Shown here in pieces: positions 1-11,026 of a stretch of 64,000 nt of DNA. Made by a program: the position numbers and the translations under genes. The notes beneath the pieces were generated by a model. The model searched no databases. It was not told the origin of the DNA and worked only from the letters and a program-made list of their open reading frames with translations. Every line of letters begins with the position of its first letter. Position 1 is the first letter of the stretch. The stretch is from Cherax quadricarinatus (lineage: Eukaryota; Arthropoda; Malacostraca; Decapoda; Parastacidae). The DNA lies in assembly GCF_038502225.1 (NCBI RefSeq), contig NW_027196410.1, positions 28,707 through 92,706 on the forward strand. Direction: 5' to 3'.

Positions 1-243
1 AACTACTCTTAACTCGTCCATCTTACTCCTAGCACTACGGCAATTAGCATAATAAATATTGAAAGACTCTCCTTTCTCTTTACCCTTCCTGCTCATTTCT
101 ATTTTTCTACTAAACCTATTACTGCCCTTATCACCCAAGGTCCCTGGCTTTTCAATATCTATCTCGTTCTTATTATTACTAGATCCCCTAGAACTCGTAA
201 TATTACTACACTGGGACTTCACTGTATTCCTGCCAAAACCCAT
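1..243 (-). pseudogene. LINE copy A ORF2, N-terminus of endonuclease (runs off window)
   Basis: On the minus strand an ATG at 243 lies 14 bp after the ORF1 stop, the same spacing as in copies B and C. The frame stays open to base 1 and ends in the first endonuclease block (NIYYANCRSAR). The basic, Ser/Asn-rich linker before the endonuclease matches the other copies. Nothing can be said about the catalytic centre or the reverse transcriptase, because they lie outside the window. It is listed as a pseudogene because the upstream ORF1 is broken and the other copies are truncated. Confidence 0.7.
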
Positions 244-257
244 ACCACTAACTATTC

Positions 258-1094
258 CTAGTTTAAAGTCCTAACTGCTCCCTCCCCTGCAGTTGCCAGT
301 GCTCCCTCCCCACACCTAGATAAGTGAACCCCATCCCTGGCATACATGTCATTTCTGCCATAGAAGAGGTCCCAGTTGTCAATGAATGTTACTGCATTTT
401 CCTTACAGTATTTGTCCAGCCAGCAATTGACACCAATTGCCCTGGACAACCATTCATTTCCAACTCCCCTCCTTGGCAAAATACCACATATGAGAGGGTT
501 CCCACCCTTACTTCTAATTATTTCTATTGCTGACCTATACCTGCTAATCAGGTCCTCACTCCTACATCTGCCAACATCGTTGCCTCCAGTACTGAGACAG
601 ATAATAAGATTGCTCCCATTACCTCTCATGATGTCATCCAGACGGCTAACAATATCCTCCATCCCAGGCCCAGGAAAGCAAACACTCTGTCTCCTACTCC
701 TGTCCTTCATGCAGAACGCCCTATCCATATACCTAACTTGGCTATCCACAACAACAACAATATTCTTACCTTCCTTAATGTCTTTCGTCGTGACGTTCCC
801 AGTAGTCGACTCACATTCGTCGGGTAGCACTGAGAATGTATTAGATGTTTCCACAACAGTTTCCACGGCAGTCTCTTTCTTCTTCATCGTTTCTACCTTT
901 CCATTTGTCTTCTTGATCGTCAACTTCTTTCCCTGCTGTCCAGCCACTGACCAGTTTCCCTTCTTGACCTGAGGACTCAAAACAGGAGGACTACTCCAAA
1001 TCTTTTTGTTTTCCTCGGTCAGTCACCGAATTTCCATATTCGCCAACCTCAATTCTTCCTTAAGCTGTTGGTAAAGTTGCTCGATGGAGGGCAT
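258..1094 (-). pseudogene. LINE copy A ORF1: coiled coil plus SGNH-esterase-like domain, broken
   Basis: The probable ATG is at 1094 (MPSIEQ...), by homology to copies B-D. An in-frame TGA follows in the N-terminal coiled coil (CGGTGACTG where B and C have CGGCGACTT), so only the part from about 980 downstream stays open (about 240 codons). The C-terminal part shows SGNH hydrolase blocks: VVVDSQ (block I, with the usual Gly of GDS changed to Val but the Ser kept), GGND (block III) and DGVHLS (block V, with the expected His). An esterase domain in ORF1 is known for CR1-like LINEs. This is the only copy here that keeps the block V histidine. It is probably a dead gene because of the stop. Confidence 0.8.
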
Positions 1095-1109
1095 CTTGCT
1101 TCAATTCTA

Positions 1110-1339
1110 GATTACTTAACAACTGTCAATAACAACTTACAGCAGTTATTATGGTCATTACTTAACTGTCACTAACAACCTGCGGTAGTTATTATGGTCA
1201 TTACTTAACTGTCACTAACAACCTGCAGCAGTTATTATGGTCATTATTTAACAACTGTCACTAACAACCTGCAGCAGTTATTATGGTCATTACTTAACAA
1301 CTGTCACTAACAACCTGCAGCAGTTATTATGGACATTAC
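1110..1339. repeat. Tandem repeat of 43-46 bp, about five copies
   Basis: A block beginning ACTTAACTGTCACTAAC and ending GCAGTTATTATGGTCATT repeats about five times. The length varies because some units carry an extra AAC after TTAAC. It differs from the 42-bp array that follows and sits exactly between the 5' end of LINE copy A and that array. Confidence 0.85.
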
Positions 1340-4300
1340 TTAACTCTTGTAGTGTAACTCTAGAGTAGCAATGACACTGACAAAACTCTTGTAGTGTAAC
1401 TGTAGAGTAGCCATGGCTCTGAAAATACTCTTGCAGTGTAACTGAAGAGCAGCCATGACTCTGAGAAGACTCTTGTAGTGTAACTGTAGAATTGTTATTA
1501 CTCTAACAAGACACTTGTAGTGTAACTGTAGAGTAGGCATGACTCTGACAAGACTCTTGTAGTGTAAATGTAGAGTAGCTATGACTCTGACAAGACTCTT
1601 GTAGTGTAAATGTAGAGTAGCTATGACTCTGACAAGACTCTTGAAGTGTAACTGAAGAGTAGCCACGATTCTGACAAGACTCTTGTAGTGTAACTGTAGA
1701 GTAGCCATGACTCGGGTAAGAGTCATGAAGTGTAACTGCACAGTAGCAATGACTCTGGCAAGACTATTGTAGTGTAACTGTAGAGTAGCTATGACTCTGG
1801 TAAGAGTCGTGAAGAGTAACTGTAGAGTAGCAATGACTCGACAAGACTTTTGTAGTGTAACTGTAGAGTAGCCATGACTCGGGCAAGAGTCGTGAAGTGT
1901 AACTGTAGAGTAGGAATGACTCTGAAAAGACTCTTGTTTTGTAACTGTACAATAGCTATGACTCTGGCAAGACTCTTGTACTGTAACTGTAGATAAGCCA
2001 TGACTTTGGTAAGACTCTTGAAGTGTAACTGTAGAGTTGCGATGACTTTGGCAAGTCTCTTGTTATGTAACTGTAGAGTAGCCATGACTCTGGCAAGGCT
2101 CTTATAGTGTAAATGTAGAGTAGCCATGACACTGAAAAGACTCTTGTAGTGTAAATGTAGAGAAGCCATGACTCTAACAAGACTCTTGTAGTGTAACTGT
2201 AGAATAGTTATGTCTCTGGAAAGACTCATGTAGTGTAACTGTAGAGTAGCCATGACTCTAACAAGACTCTTGTAGTGTAACTGTAGAGTAGCCATGACTC
2301 TGGCAAAACTCTGGAAGAGTAACTGTAGAGTAGCCAAGGCTCTGAAAAGACTCTCGTAGTGCAACTGTAGAGTAACCATGACTCTAAAAATACTCTTGTA
2401 GTGTAACTGTAGAGTAGCCATGACTCTGGAAAGACTCTTGTTTTGTTATTGTAGAGCAGCCATGACTATGACAAGACTCTTGTAGTGTAACTGTAGAGTA
2501 GTTATGACTCTGACAAGACTTTTGTGGTGTGACTGTAGGGTAGCCATGAATCTGTCTAGATTCTTGTAGTGCACCTGTAGAGTAGCCATGACTCTGGCAA
2601 GACTTGCAGTGTAACTGTGGAGTAGATCTGACTCTGACAAGGCTCTTCTAGTGTAACTGAAGAGTAGCCGTGACTCTGACAAGGCTCTTGTAGAGTAACT
2701 GTAGAGTAGCCATGACTTTGATAAGACTCTTGTAGTGTAATTGTAGAGTAGCCGTGACTCTGACAAGGTTCTTGTAGTGTAACTGTAGGGTAGCCATGAC
2801 TCTGACAAGACTCTCGTAGTGTAACTGTAGAGTAGCCATGACTCTGACAAGACCATTGAAGTGTAACTGTAGAGTAGAGATGACACACACTAGCAAGACT
2901 CTTGTAGTGTGACTGTAGAGTAGCCATGACTCTGAAAAGACTCTTGAAGTGTAACTGTAGAGTAGCAATGGCTCTGCCAAGACTCTTGTAGTGTAACTGT
3001 AGAGTAGCCATGACTCTGCCAAGACTCTTGTAGTGTAACTGAAGAGTAGCCATGACTCTGACAACACTCTTGTACTGTAACTGTAGAGTAGCTAAGACTC
3101 TGGCAAGACTCTTGTAACATAACTCTAGAGTAGCAATGACACTGACAAGACTCATGTAGTGTAACTGAAAATAAGCGATGACTCTAAAAAGACTCTTGTA
3201 GTGTAACTCTAGAGTAGCCATGACTCTGACAATACTCTTTCAGTGTAACTGTAGAGTAGCCATGACTCTGACAAGACTCTTGCAGTGTAACTGTAGAGTA
3301 GCTATGACGCTGACAAGACTCTTGCAGTGTAACTGTAGAGTAGCTATGACTCTGACAAGACTCTTGCAGTGTTACTGTAGAGTAGCTATGACTCTGACAA
3401 GACTCTTGTAGCGTAACTGTAGAGTAGCTATGACTCTGACAAGACTCTTGCAGTGTAACTGTATAGAAGCCATGACTCTGACAAGACTCTTGTAGTGTAA
3501 CTGAAGAGTAGCTATGACTCTGACAAGACTCTTGTAGCGTAACTGTAGAGTAGCTATGACTCTGACAAGACTCTTGCAGTGTAACTGTAGAGTAGCCATG
3601 ACTCTGACAAGACTCTTGTATTTCAACTGTAGAGTAGCCACGATTCTGACAAGACTCTTGTTGTGTAACTGTAGAGTAGTTATAACTGTGACAAGACTCT
3701 TGTATTGTGACTGTATAGTAGCCATGACTCTGACAAGACTCTTGTAGAGTAACTGTAGAGAAGCCATGACGCTGACAAGACTCTTTTAGTGTAACTGTAG
3801 AGTAGCCATGACTATGGCAAGGCTCTTGTAGTGTAACTGTAGAGTAGCCATGACTCTGTCAAGACTCTTGTAGTGTAACTGTAGAATAGAGATGACTCTG
3901 GCAAGACTCGCAAAGTGTAACTGTAGAGTAGCCATGACACTGAGAAGACTCTTGTAGTGTAACTGTAGAGTAGCCATGACACTGACAAGACTCTTGTAGT
4001 GTAGCTGTAGAGAAGCCATGACTCTGGCAAGACACTTGTAGGTTAACTGTAGAGTAACCATGACACTGACAAGACTCTTGTAGTGTAACTGTAGAGTAGC
4101 CATAACTCTAACAAGACTCTTGTAGTGTAACTGTAGAGTAGCCGTGACTCTGACAAGGCTTTGTAGTGTAACTGTAGAGTAGCCATGACTCTGACAAGAC
4201 TCTTGTAGTGTAACTGTAGAGTAGCCATGACTCTGACAAGACTCTTGTAGTGTAACTGTAGAGAAGCCATGGATCTGACAAGACTCTTGTAGTGTAACTG

Positions 4301-6733
4301 TAGAGTAGTTATGACTCTAACAAGATTCTTGTAGTGTAAGTGTAGAGTAGCCAGGACTCTGACAAGACTCGTGTAGAGTAGCTGTAGAGTAGCCACGACT
4401 CTGACAAGACTCTTGTAGTGTAACTCCAGAGTAGCCATGACTGTGGCAAGACTAGTGAAGCGTAACTGTAGAGTAGCCATGATTTTGACAAGACTCTTTT
4501 AGTGTAACTGTAGAGTAGCCATGACTATGGCAAGGCTCTTGTAGTGTAACTGTAGAGTAGCCATGACTCTGTCAAGACTCTTGTAGTGTAACTGTAGAAT
4601 AGAGATGACTCTGGCAAGACTCGCAAAGTGTAACTGTAGAGTAGCCATGACACTGACAAGACTCTTGTAGTGTAACTGTAGAGTAGCCATGACACTGACA
4701 AGACTCTTGTAGTGTAGCTGTAGAGAAGCCATGACTCTGGCAAGACACTTGTAGGTTAACTGTAGAGTAACCATGACACTGACAAGACTCTTGTAGTGTA
4801 ACTGTAGAGTAGCCATAACTCTAACAAGACTCTTGTAGTGTAACTGTAGAGTAGCCGTGACTCTGACAAGGCTTTGTAGTGTAACTGTAGAGTAGCCATG
4901 ACTCTGACAAGACTCTTGTAGTGTAACTGTAGAGTAGCAATGACTCTGACAAGACTCTTGTAGTGTAACTGTAGAGATGCCATGGATCTGACAAGACTCT
5001 TGTAGTGTAACTGTAGAGTAGTTATGACTCTAACAAGATTCTTGTAGTGTAAGTGTAGAGTAGCCAGGACTCTGACAAGACTCGTGTAGAGTAGCTGTAG
5101 AGTAGCCACGACTCTGACAAGACTCTTGTAGTGTAACTCCAGAGTAGCCATGACTGTGGCAAGACTAGTGAAGCGTAACTGTAGAGTAGCCATGACTTTG
5201 ACAAGACTCTTGTAGTGTAACTGTAGAGCAGCCGTGACTCTGACAAGGCTCTTGTATTTCAACTGTAGAGTAGCCACGATTCTGACAAGACTCTTGTATT
5301 TCAACTGTAGAGTAGCCACGATTCTGACAAGACTCTTTTAGTGTAACTGTAGAGTAGCCATGACTTTGACAAGACTCTTTTAGTGTAACTGTAGAGTAGC
5401 CATGACTTTGACAAGACTCTTTTAGTATAACTGTAGAGTAGCCATGATTTTGACAAGACTCTTTTAGTATAACTGTAGAGTAGCCATGACTTTGAGAAGA
5501 CTCTTTTAGTGTAACTGTAGAATAGCCTTGACTCTGACAAGACTCTTGTAGAGTAACTGTAGAGTAGCCATGACTCTGACAAGACTCTTGTAGAGTAACT
5601 GTAGAGAAGCCATGACGCTGACAAGACTCTTTTAGTGTAACTGTAGAGTAGCCATGACTCTGACAAGTTTCTTGTAGTGTATCTGTAGAGGAGCCGTGAC
5701 TCTGACAAGGCTCTTGTAGTGTAACTGTAGAGTAGCCATGAATCTGACAAGACTCTTGTAGTGTAACTGTAGAGTAGCCATGACTCTGGCAAAGCTCTTC
5801 TAGTGTAACTGTAGAGTAGCCATGACTCTGACAAGACTCTTGTAGTGTAACTGAAGAGTAGCCATGACTCGGGAAAGACTCTTGTAGTGTAACCGTAGAG
5901 TATCCATGACTTTGGCAAGACACTTGTAGTGTAACTGTAGAGTATCCATGACTCTGACAAAACTCTTGTAGTGTAACTGTAGAGTAGCCATGACTCGGGC
6001 AAGAGTCTTGAAGTGAAACTGTAGAGTAGCAATGACACTGACAAGACTCTTGTAGTGTAACTGTAGAGTAACCATGACTTTGGCAAGACTCTTGTAGTGT
6101 AACTGTAGAGTAGCCATGACTCTGCCAAGACTCTTGTTGTGTAACTGTAGAGTAGTTATGGCTATGGAAAGGCTCTTGTAGTGTAACTGTAGATTAGCCA
6201 TTAATCTAACAAGACTCTTGTTGTGTAACTGTAGAGTAGCCATGACTCTGGTAAGACTCTTGTAGTGTAACTGTAGAGTAGCCTTAACTCTGGCAATACT
6301 CTTGCAGCGTAACTGTAGAGTAGCCAAGACTCTGACAAGACTTTCGTAGTGTAACTGTAGAGTAGATATGACACTAGCAAGAATCTTGTAGTGTGACTAT
6401 AGAGTAGCCATGACTCTGAAAAGACTCTTGTAGTGTAACTGTAGAGTAGACGTGACTCTGACAAGGCTCTTGTAGTGTAACTGTAGTGTAGCCGTGACTC
6501 TGACAAGGCTCTTGTAGAGTAACTGTAGAGTAGCCATGACCCTGACAAGACTCTTGTAATGTAACTGTAGAGTAGCCATGACTCTGACAAGACTCTTGTA
6601 GTGTAACTGTAGAGTAGCCAAGAGTCTGACAAGACTCTTGTAGTGTAACTGTAGAGTAGCCATGGCTCTGACAAGACTCTTGTAGTGTAACTGTAGAGTA
6701 GTTATGACTCTGAGAAGACTCTTGTAGTGTAAC
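1340..6733. repeat. 42-bp minisatellite array A (about 128 units)
   Basis: The 42-bp unit contains TAACTGTAGAGTAGCCATGA followed by CTCTGACAAGACTCTTGTAGTG. Units differ by a few substitutions (for example GCCATGACTCGGGCAAGAG variants). Because 42 is divisible by three and the minus strand lacks stops in the consensus, all three minus frames stay open for hundreds of codons. They read 14-residue repeats of the types MATLQLHYKSLVRV, ESCQSHGYSTVTLQ and SESWLLYSYTTRVL. These are not proteins. The array ends at 6733, where LINE copy B starts. Confidence 0.95.
3782..5207. repeat. Two direct copies of a 713-bp higher-order unit (17 monomers)
   Basis: Bases 3782-4494 and 4495-5207 carry the same ordered series of variant monomers. 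Markers include a unit shortened at AAGGCTTTGTAG, a unit with TAACTCCAGAG and a unit with AAGACTCGCAAAG. The offset is 713 bp, one less than 17 x 42. Only a handful of substitutions separate the copies, so this is a recent local duplication. Confidence 0.85.
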
Positions 6734-6880
6734 AAGTGTAGTGTAAGAAGTGATCGCATCGCTATTGGGCCGTCCGGACGTGCTGCGCAGAAGCTCCTGA
6801 TTGAGTTGGCTTTTGCGCAGTGTTTACGTGTACTTAGCTCTGTGAAGACCTGTTTGCGCTCTCTCTACGAATTAAGCGAG

Positions 6881-7709
6881 ATGCCCTCCATCGAGCAACT
6901 TTACCAACAGCTTAAGGAAGAATTGAGGTTGGCGAAGGTGGAGATTCGGCGACTTACCGAGGAAAACAAGAAGATTCGTAGTAGTTCTCCTGTTTTGAGT
7001 CCTCAGGTCAAGAAGGGAAACTGGTTAATGGCTGGACAGCAGGGAACGAAGTTGACGATCAAGAAGACGAATGGAAAGGTAGAAACGATGAAGAAGAAAG
7101 AGACTGCCGTGGAAACTGTTGTGGAAACATCTAATACATTCTCAGTGCTACCCAACGAATGTGAGTCGACTACTGGGAACGTCACGACGAACGACATCAA
7201 GGAAGGTAAGAATATTGTTGTTGTTGGGGATAGCCAAGTTAGGTATATGGATAGGGCGTTCTGCTTGAAGGACAGGAGTAGGAGACAGAGAGTTTGCTTT
7301 CCTGGGCCTGGGATGGAGGATATTGTTAGCCGTCTGGATGACATCATGAGAGGTAATGGGAGCAATCCTATTATCTGTCTCAGTGCTGGAGGCAACGATG
7401 TTGGCAGACGTAGGAGTGAAGACCTGATTAGCAGGTATAGGTCAGCAATAGAAATAATTAGAAGTAAGGGTGGGAACCCTGTCATATGTGGTATTTTGCC
7501 AAGTTGGAAATGAATGGTTGTCCAGGGCGATTGGTGTCAATTGGTGGCTGGACAAATACTGTAAGGAAAATGCTGTAACATTCATTGACAACTGGGACCT
7601 CTTCAATGGCGGAAATGACATGTATGCCAGGGATGGGGTTCTCTTATCTAGGTCTGGGGTGGTAGCACTGGCAACTGCAGTGGAGGGAGCAGTTAGGACT
7701 TTAAACTAG
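6881..7709 (+). pseudogene. LINE copy B ORF1 with SGNH-like domain, frameshifted
   Basis: ORF1 starts at ATG 6881. An open frame continues upstream to a TTG, but a eukaryotic start at the ATG is more likely. Residues 1-35 form a likely coiled coil rich in Leu, Glu and Lys, and a Lys-rich linker follows. The SGNH-like region has GDSQ and GGND. An 8-bp deletion at about 7502 (GAGGGTAG, present in copy C) shifts the frame and produces an early stop at 7511-7513. The rest of the domain continues in another frame to 7709 and reads DGVLLS, with Leu where the catalytic His is expected. Sequence is otherwise nearly identical to copy C. Confidence 0.85.
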
Positions 7710-7723
7710 GAATAGTTAGTGGT

Positions 7724-8693
7724 ATGGGTTTTGGCAGGAAAACAGTGAAGTCCCAGTGTAGTAATATTACGAGTTCTAGGGGAACTAGTAATAAGCAGAA
7801 CGAGGTAGACATTGAAAAGCCAGGGACTTTGGGTGATAAGGACAGTAATAGGTTTAGTAGAAAAACAGAAATGAGCAGGAACGGTAAAGAGAAAGGAGAG
7901 TCTTTCAATGTTTATTATGCTAATATCCGTAGTGCTAGGAATAAGATGGACGAGTTGAGATTAGTTGCTAGTGAAGGTAACATTGAAGTATTTGCCTTAA
8001 CTGAGACGTGGTTTAATTCCAAAAGTCGGGATATGCCTGCGGAATGTCATATTCAGGGTTTTAAATTGTTCCAAGTAGATAGAAGTATCGGGAAGGGGGG
8101 TGGGGTGGCATTGTATGCCCGAGATCGCTTGAACTGTTGCATAAAAACGGGTGTTAAGTCTGAAGTAACACATACAAAGTCTGTTTGGATAGAATTTTCA
8201 GAGGGGCATGAAAAACTGATTTTAGGAGTGATATTCCGTCCCCCAAACTTAGATAGGGACCAAGGGAGACTCCTATGGGAGGAAATTGTTAAGGCCACAA
8301 GGCACGATAATGTAGTAATTCTAGGAGACTTTAACTTTAGTCATACTGATTGGAATTTCTTGACTGGGAATTTAGAATCATACGACTTCTTAGAAGTAGT
8401 TCAGGATTGTTTTTGAAAGCAGTTTGTGACAGAACCTACAAGGGGAAATAACCTGCTTAACTTAGTTCTGGCTAGCGACCACAAATCAATTACATTTAGC
8501 ATTGAATGAAAGTACGATAGTAGCGATAACTCAGTAACAGTCCCAGATTTTCGCTTAGCAGATTACGATGGGCTTAGAGAACACTTATCATCTGTTGACT
8601 GGGGTAACGAAGTGAGCTATCAATATGACAGTTTTCTGAACACTATACATGCTGCTCAAAGAACGTTTATCCCATATAAAGAAATTAGATCAA
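7724..8693 (+). pseudogene. LINE copy B ORF2: endonuclease only, interrupted
   Basis: ATG 7724 lies 14 bp after the ORF1 stop. The ORF encodes a basic linker and then an apurinic-like (EEP) endonuclease with the blocks VYYANIRSAR, ALTETWF, GGGVALYAR and ILGDFN. A T loss plus an A gain after VVQDCF creates a TGA at 8414-8416. Homology continues in frame with the block SDHKS, then another TGA (ATTGAATGAAAG; copy C has TGG). It ends at 8693 in the satellite. About 50 bp present in copy D before the SDH block are missing here. No reverse transcriptase follows. Confidence 0.85.
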
Positions 8694-10879
8694 ACTGCAG
8701 AGAAGCCATGACTCTGGCAAGACTCTTGTTGTGTAACTGTAGAGTAGCCATGACTCTGGCAAGACTCTTGTAGTGTAACTGTAGAGTAGCCATGACTCTA
8801 ACAAGACTCTTGTAGTGTAACTGTAGAGTAGCCATGACTGTCAAGACTCTTGTTTTCTAACTGTAGAGTAGCCATGACTCTGGCAAGACTCTTGAAGTGT
8901 ATCTGTAGAGTAGCCATGGCTCTGACAAGACTCTCGTAGTGTAACTGTAGAGTAGCCATGACTCTAAAAATACTCTTGTAGTGTAACTCTAGAGTAGCCA
9001 TGACCCTGACAAGACTCTTGTAGTGTAACTGTAGAGTAGCCAAGACTCTGGCAAGACTCTTGTTTTGTTACTATAGAGCAGCCATAACTATGACAAGACT
9101 CTTGTAGTGTAACTGTAGAGTAGTTATGACTCTGACAAGACTTTTGTGTTGTGACTGTAGGGTAGCCATGCCTCTGGCAAGACTCTTGTAGTGAAACAGT
9201 ACAATAACCATGACTCTGACATGACTCTTGTAGTGTAACTGTAGAGTAGCCATGAATCTGTCTAGATTCTTGTAGTGTACCTGTAGAGTAGCCTTGACTC
9301 TGGCAAGACTTGCAGTGTAACTGTAGAGTAGCCATGACTCTGACAAGGCTCTTATAGTGTAACTGTAGAGTAGCCGTGACTCTGAGAAGGCTCTTGTAGA
9401 GTAACTGTAGAGTAGCCATGACTCTGACAAGACTCTTGTAGTGTAATTGTAGAGTAGCCGTGACTCTAACAAGGCTCTTGTAGTGTAACTGTAGGGTAGC
9501 CATGACTCTAACAAGACTCTTGTAGTGTAACTGTAGAGTAGCCATGACACTGACAAGACCATTGAAGTGTAACTGTAGAGTAGACATGACACACACTAGC
9601 AAGACTCTTGTAGTGTGACTGTAGAGTAGCCATGACTCTGAAAAGACTCTTGTAGTGTAACTGTAGAGTAGCAATGGCTCTGCCAAGACTCTTGTAGTGT
9701 AACTGTAGAGTAGCCATGACTCTGACAAGCCTCTTGTAGTGTAACTGTAGAGAAGCCATGACGCTGACAAGACTCTTTTAGTGTAACTGTAGAGTAGCCA
9801 TGACTCTGACAAGTTTCTTGTAGTGTATCTTTAGAGGAGCCGTGACTCTGACAAGGCTCTTGTAGTGTAACTGTAGAGTAGCCATGAATCTGACAAGACT
9901 CTTGTAGTGTAACTGTAGAGTAGCCATGACTCTGGCAAAGCTCTTCTAGTGTAACTGTAGAGTAGCCATGACTCTGACAAGACTCTTGTAGTGTAACTGA
10001 AGAGTAGCCATGACTCGGGAAAGACTCTTGTAGTGTAACCGTAGAGTATCCATGACTTTGGCAAGACACTTGTAGTGTAACTGTAGAGTATCCATGACTC
10101 TGACAAAACTCTTGTAGTGTAACTGTAGAGTAGCCATGACTCGGGCAAGAGTCTTGAAGTGAAACTGTAGAGTAGCAATGACACTGACAAGACTCTTGTA
10201 GTGTAACTGTAGAGTAACCATGACTTTGGCAAGACTCTTGTAGTGTAACTGTAGAGTAGCCATGACTATGCCAAGACTCTTGTTGTGTAACTGTAGAGTA
10301 GTTATGGCTATGGAAAGGCTCTTGTAGTGTAACTGTAGATTAGCCATTAATCTAACAAGACTCTTGTTGTGTAACTGTAGAGTAGCCATGACTCTGGTAA
10401 GACTCTTGTAGTGTAACTGTAGAGTAGCCTTAACTCTGGCAATACTCTTGCAGCGTAACTGTAGAGTAGCCAAGACTCTGACAAGACTTTCGTAGTGTAA
10501 CTGTAGAGTAGATATGACACTAGCAAGAATCTTGTAGTGTGACTATAGAGTAGCCATGACTCTGAAAAGACTCTTGTAGTGTAACTGTAGAGTAGACGTG
10601 ACTCTGACAAGGCTCTTGTAGTGTAACTGTAGTGTAGCCGTGACTCTGACAAGGCTCTTGTAGAGTAACTGTAGAGTAGCCATGACCCTGACAAGACTCT
10701 TGTAATGTAACTGTAGAGTAGCCATGACTCTGACAAGACTCTTGTAGTGTAACTGTAGAGTAGCCAAGAGTCTGACAAGACTCTTGTAGTGTAACTGTAG
10801 AGTAGCCATGGCTCTGACAAGACTCTTGTAGTGTAACTGTAGAGTAGTTATGACTCTGAGAAGACTCTTGTAGTGTAAC
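8694..10879. repeat. 42-bp minisatellite array B
   Basis: About 52 units of the same 42-bp monomer lie between LINE copies B and C. Its left half matches the start of array C and its right half matches the end of array A, as expected from the 4,146-bp tandem duplication whose junction lies near 9750. Long minus-strand frames in this stretch are satellite artefacts. Confidence 0.95.
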
Positions 10880-11026
10880 AAGTGTAGTGTAAGAAGTGAT
10901 CGCATCGCTATTGGGCCGTCCGGACGTGCTGCGCAGAAGCTCCTGATTGAGTTGGCTTTTCCGCAGTGTTTACGTGTACTTAGCTCTGTGAAGACCTGTT
11001 TGCGCTCTCTCTACGAATTAAGCGAG

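Larger units (their letters stand above)
1..1109 (-). mobile_element. CR1-like LINE copy A, inverted, 5' part only
   Basis: This minus-strand copy is of the same family as the three plus-strand copies at 6.7, 10.9 and 16.1 kb. Read on the minus strand it runs from the ORF1 start region (near 1094) through ORF1 into the endonuclease ORF2, which leaves the window at base 1. Its 5' end faces the 42-bp array, so copies A and B lie head to head around that array. It is clearly more diverged than B and C are from each other. A different tandem repeat (1110-1339) abuts its 5' end in place of the leader seen in B-D. Confidence 0.85.
6734..8693 (+). mobile_element. CR1-like LINE copy B, lacking reverse transcriptase
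   Basis: Unique sequence starts after a partial 42-bp monomer (AAGTGTAGTGTAAG) and ends at AGATCAAACTGC, where the 42-bp array resumes. It contains a leader, ORF1 and the endonuclease part of ORF2. The reverse transcriptase, C-terminal region and 3' tail are absent. Its ends are identical to those of copies C and D, so the fragment has been copied as part of the surrounding tandem DNA and did not insert separately. Confidence 0.9.

Noticed and set aside
376..972. A 198-codon plus-strand frame opposite LINE copy A, and its equivalents at 7003-7485 and 11,149-11,775
   Set aside because: They are antisense shadows of the SGNH-containing ORF1, with no recognisable domain of their own.
5165..6128. 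Long minus-strand frames of 252-275 codons that look like repeat proteins
   Set aside because: They are translations of the 42-bp minisatellite. Overlapping frames are open over the same bases, and nothing but the 14-residue period is present.
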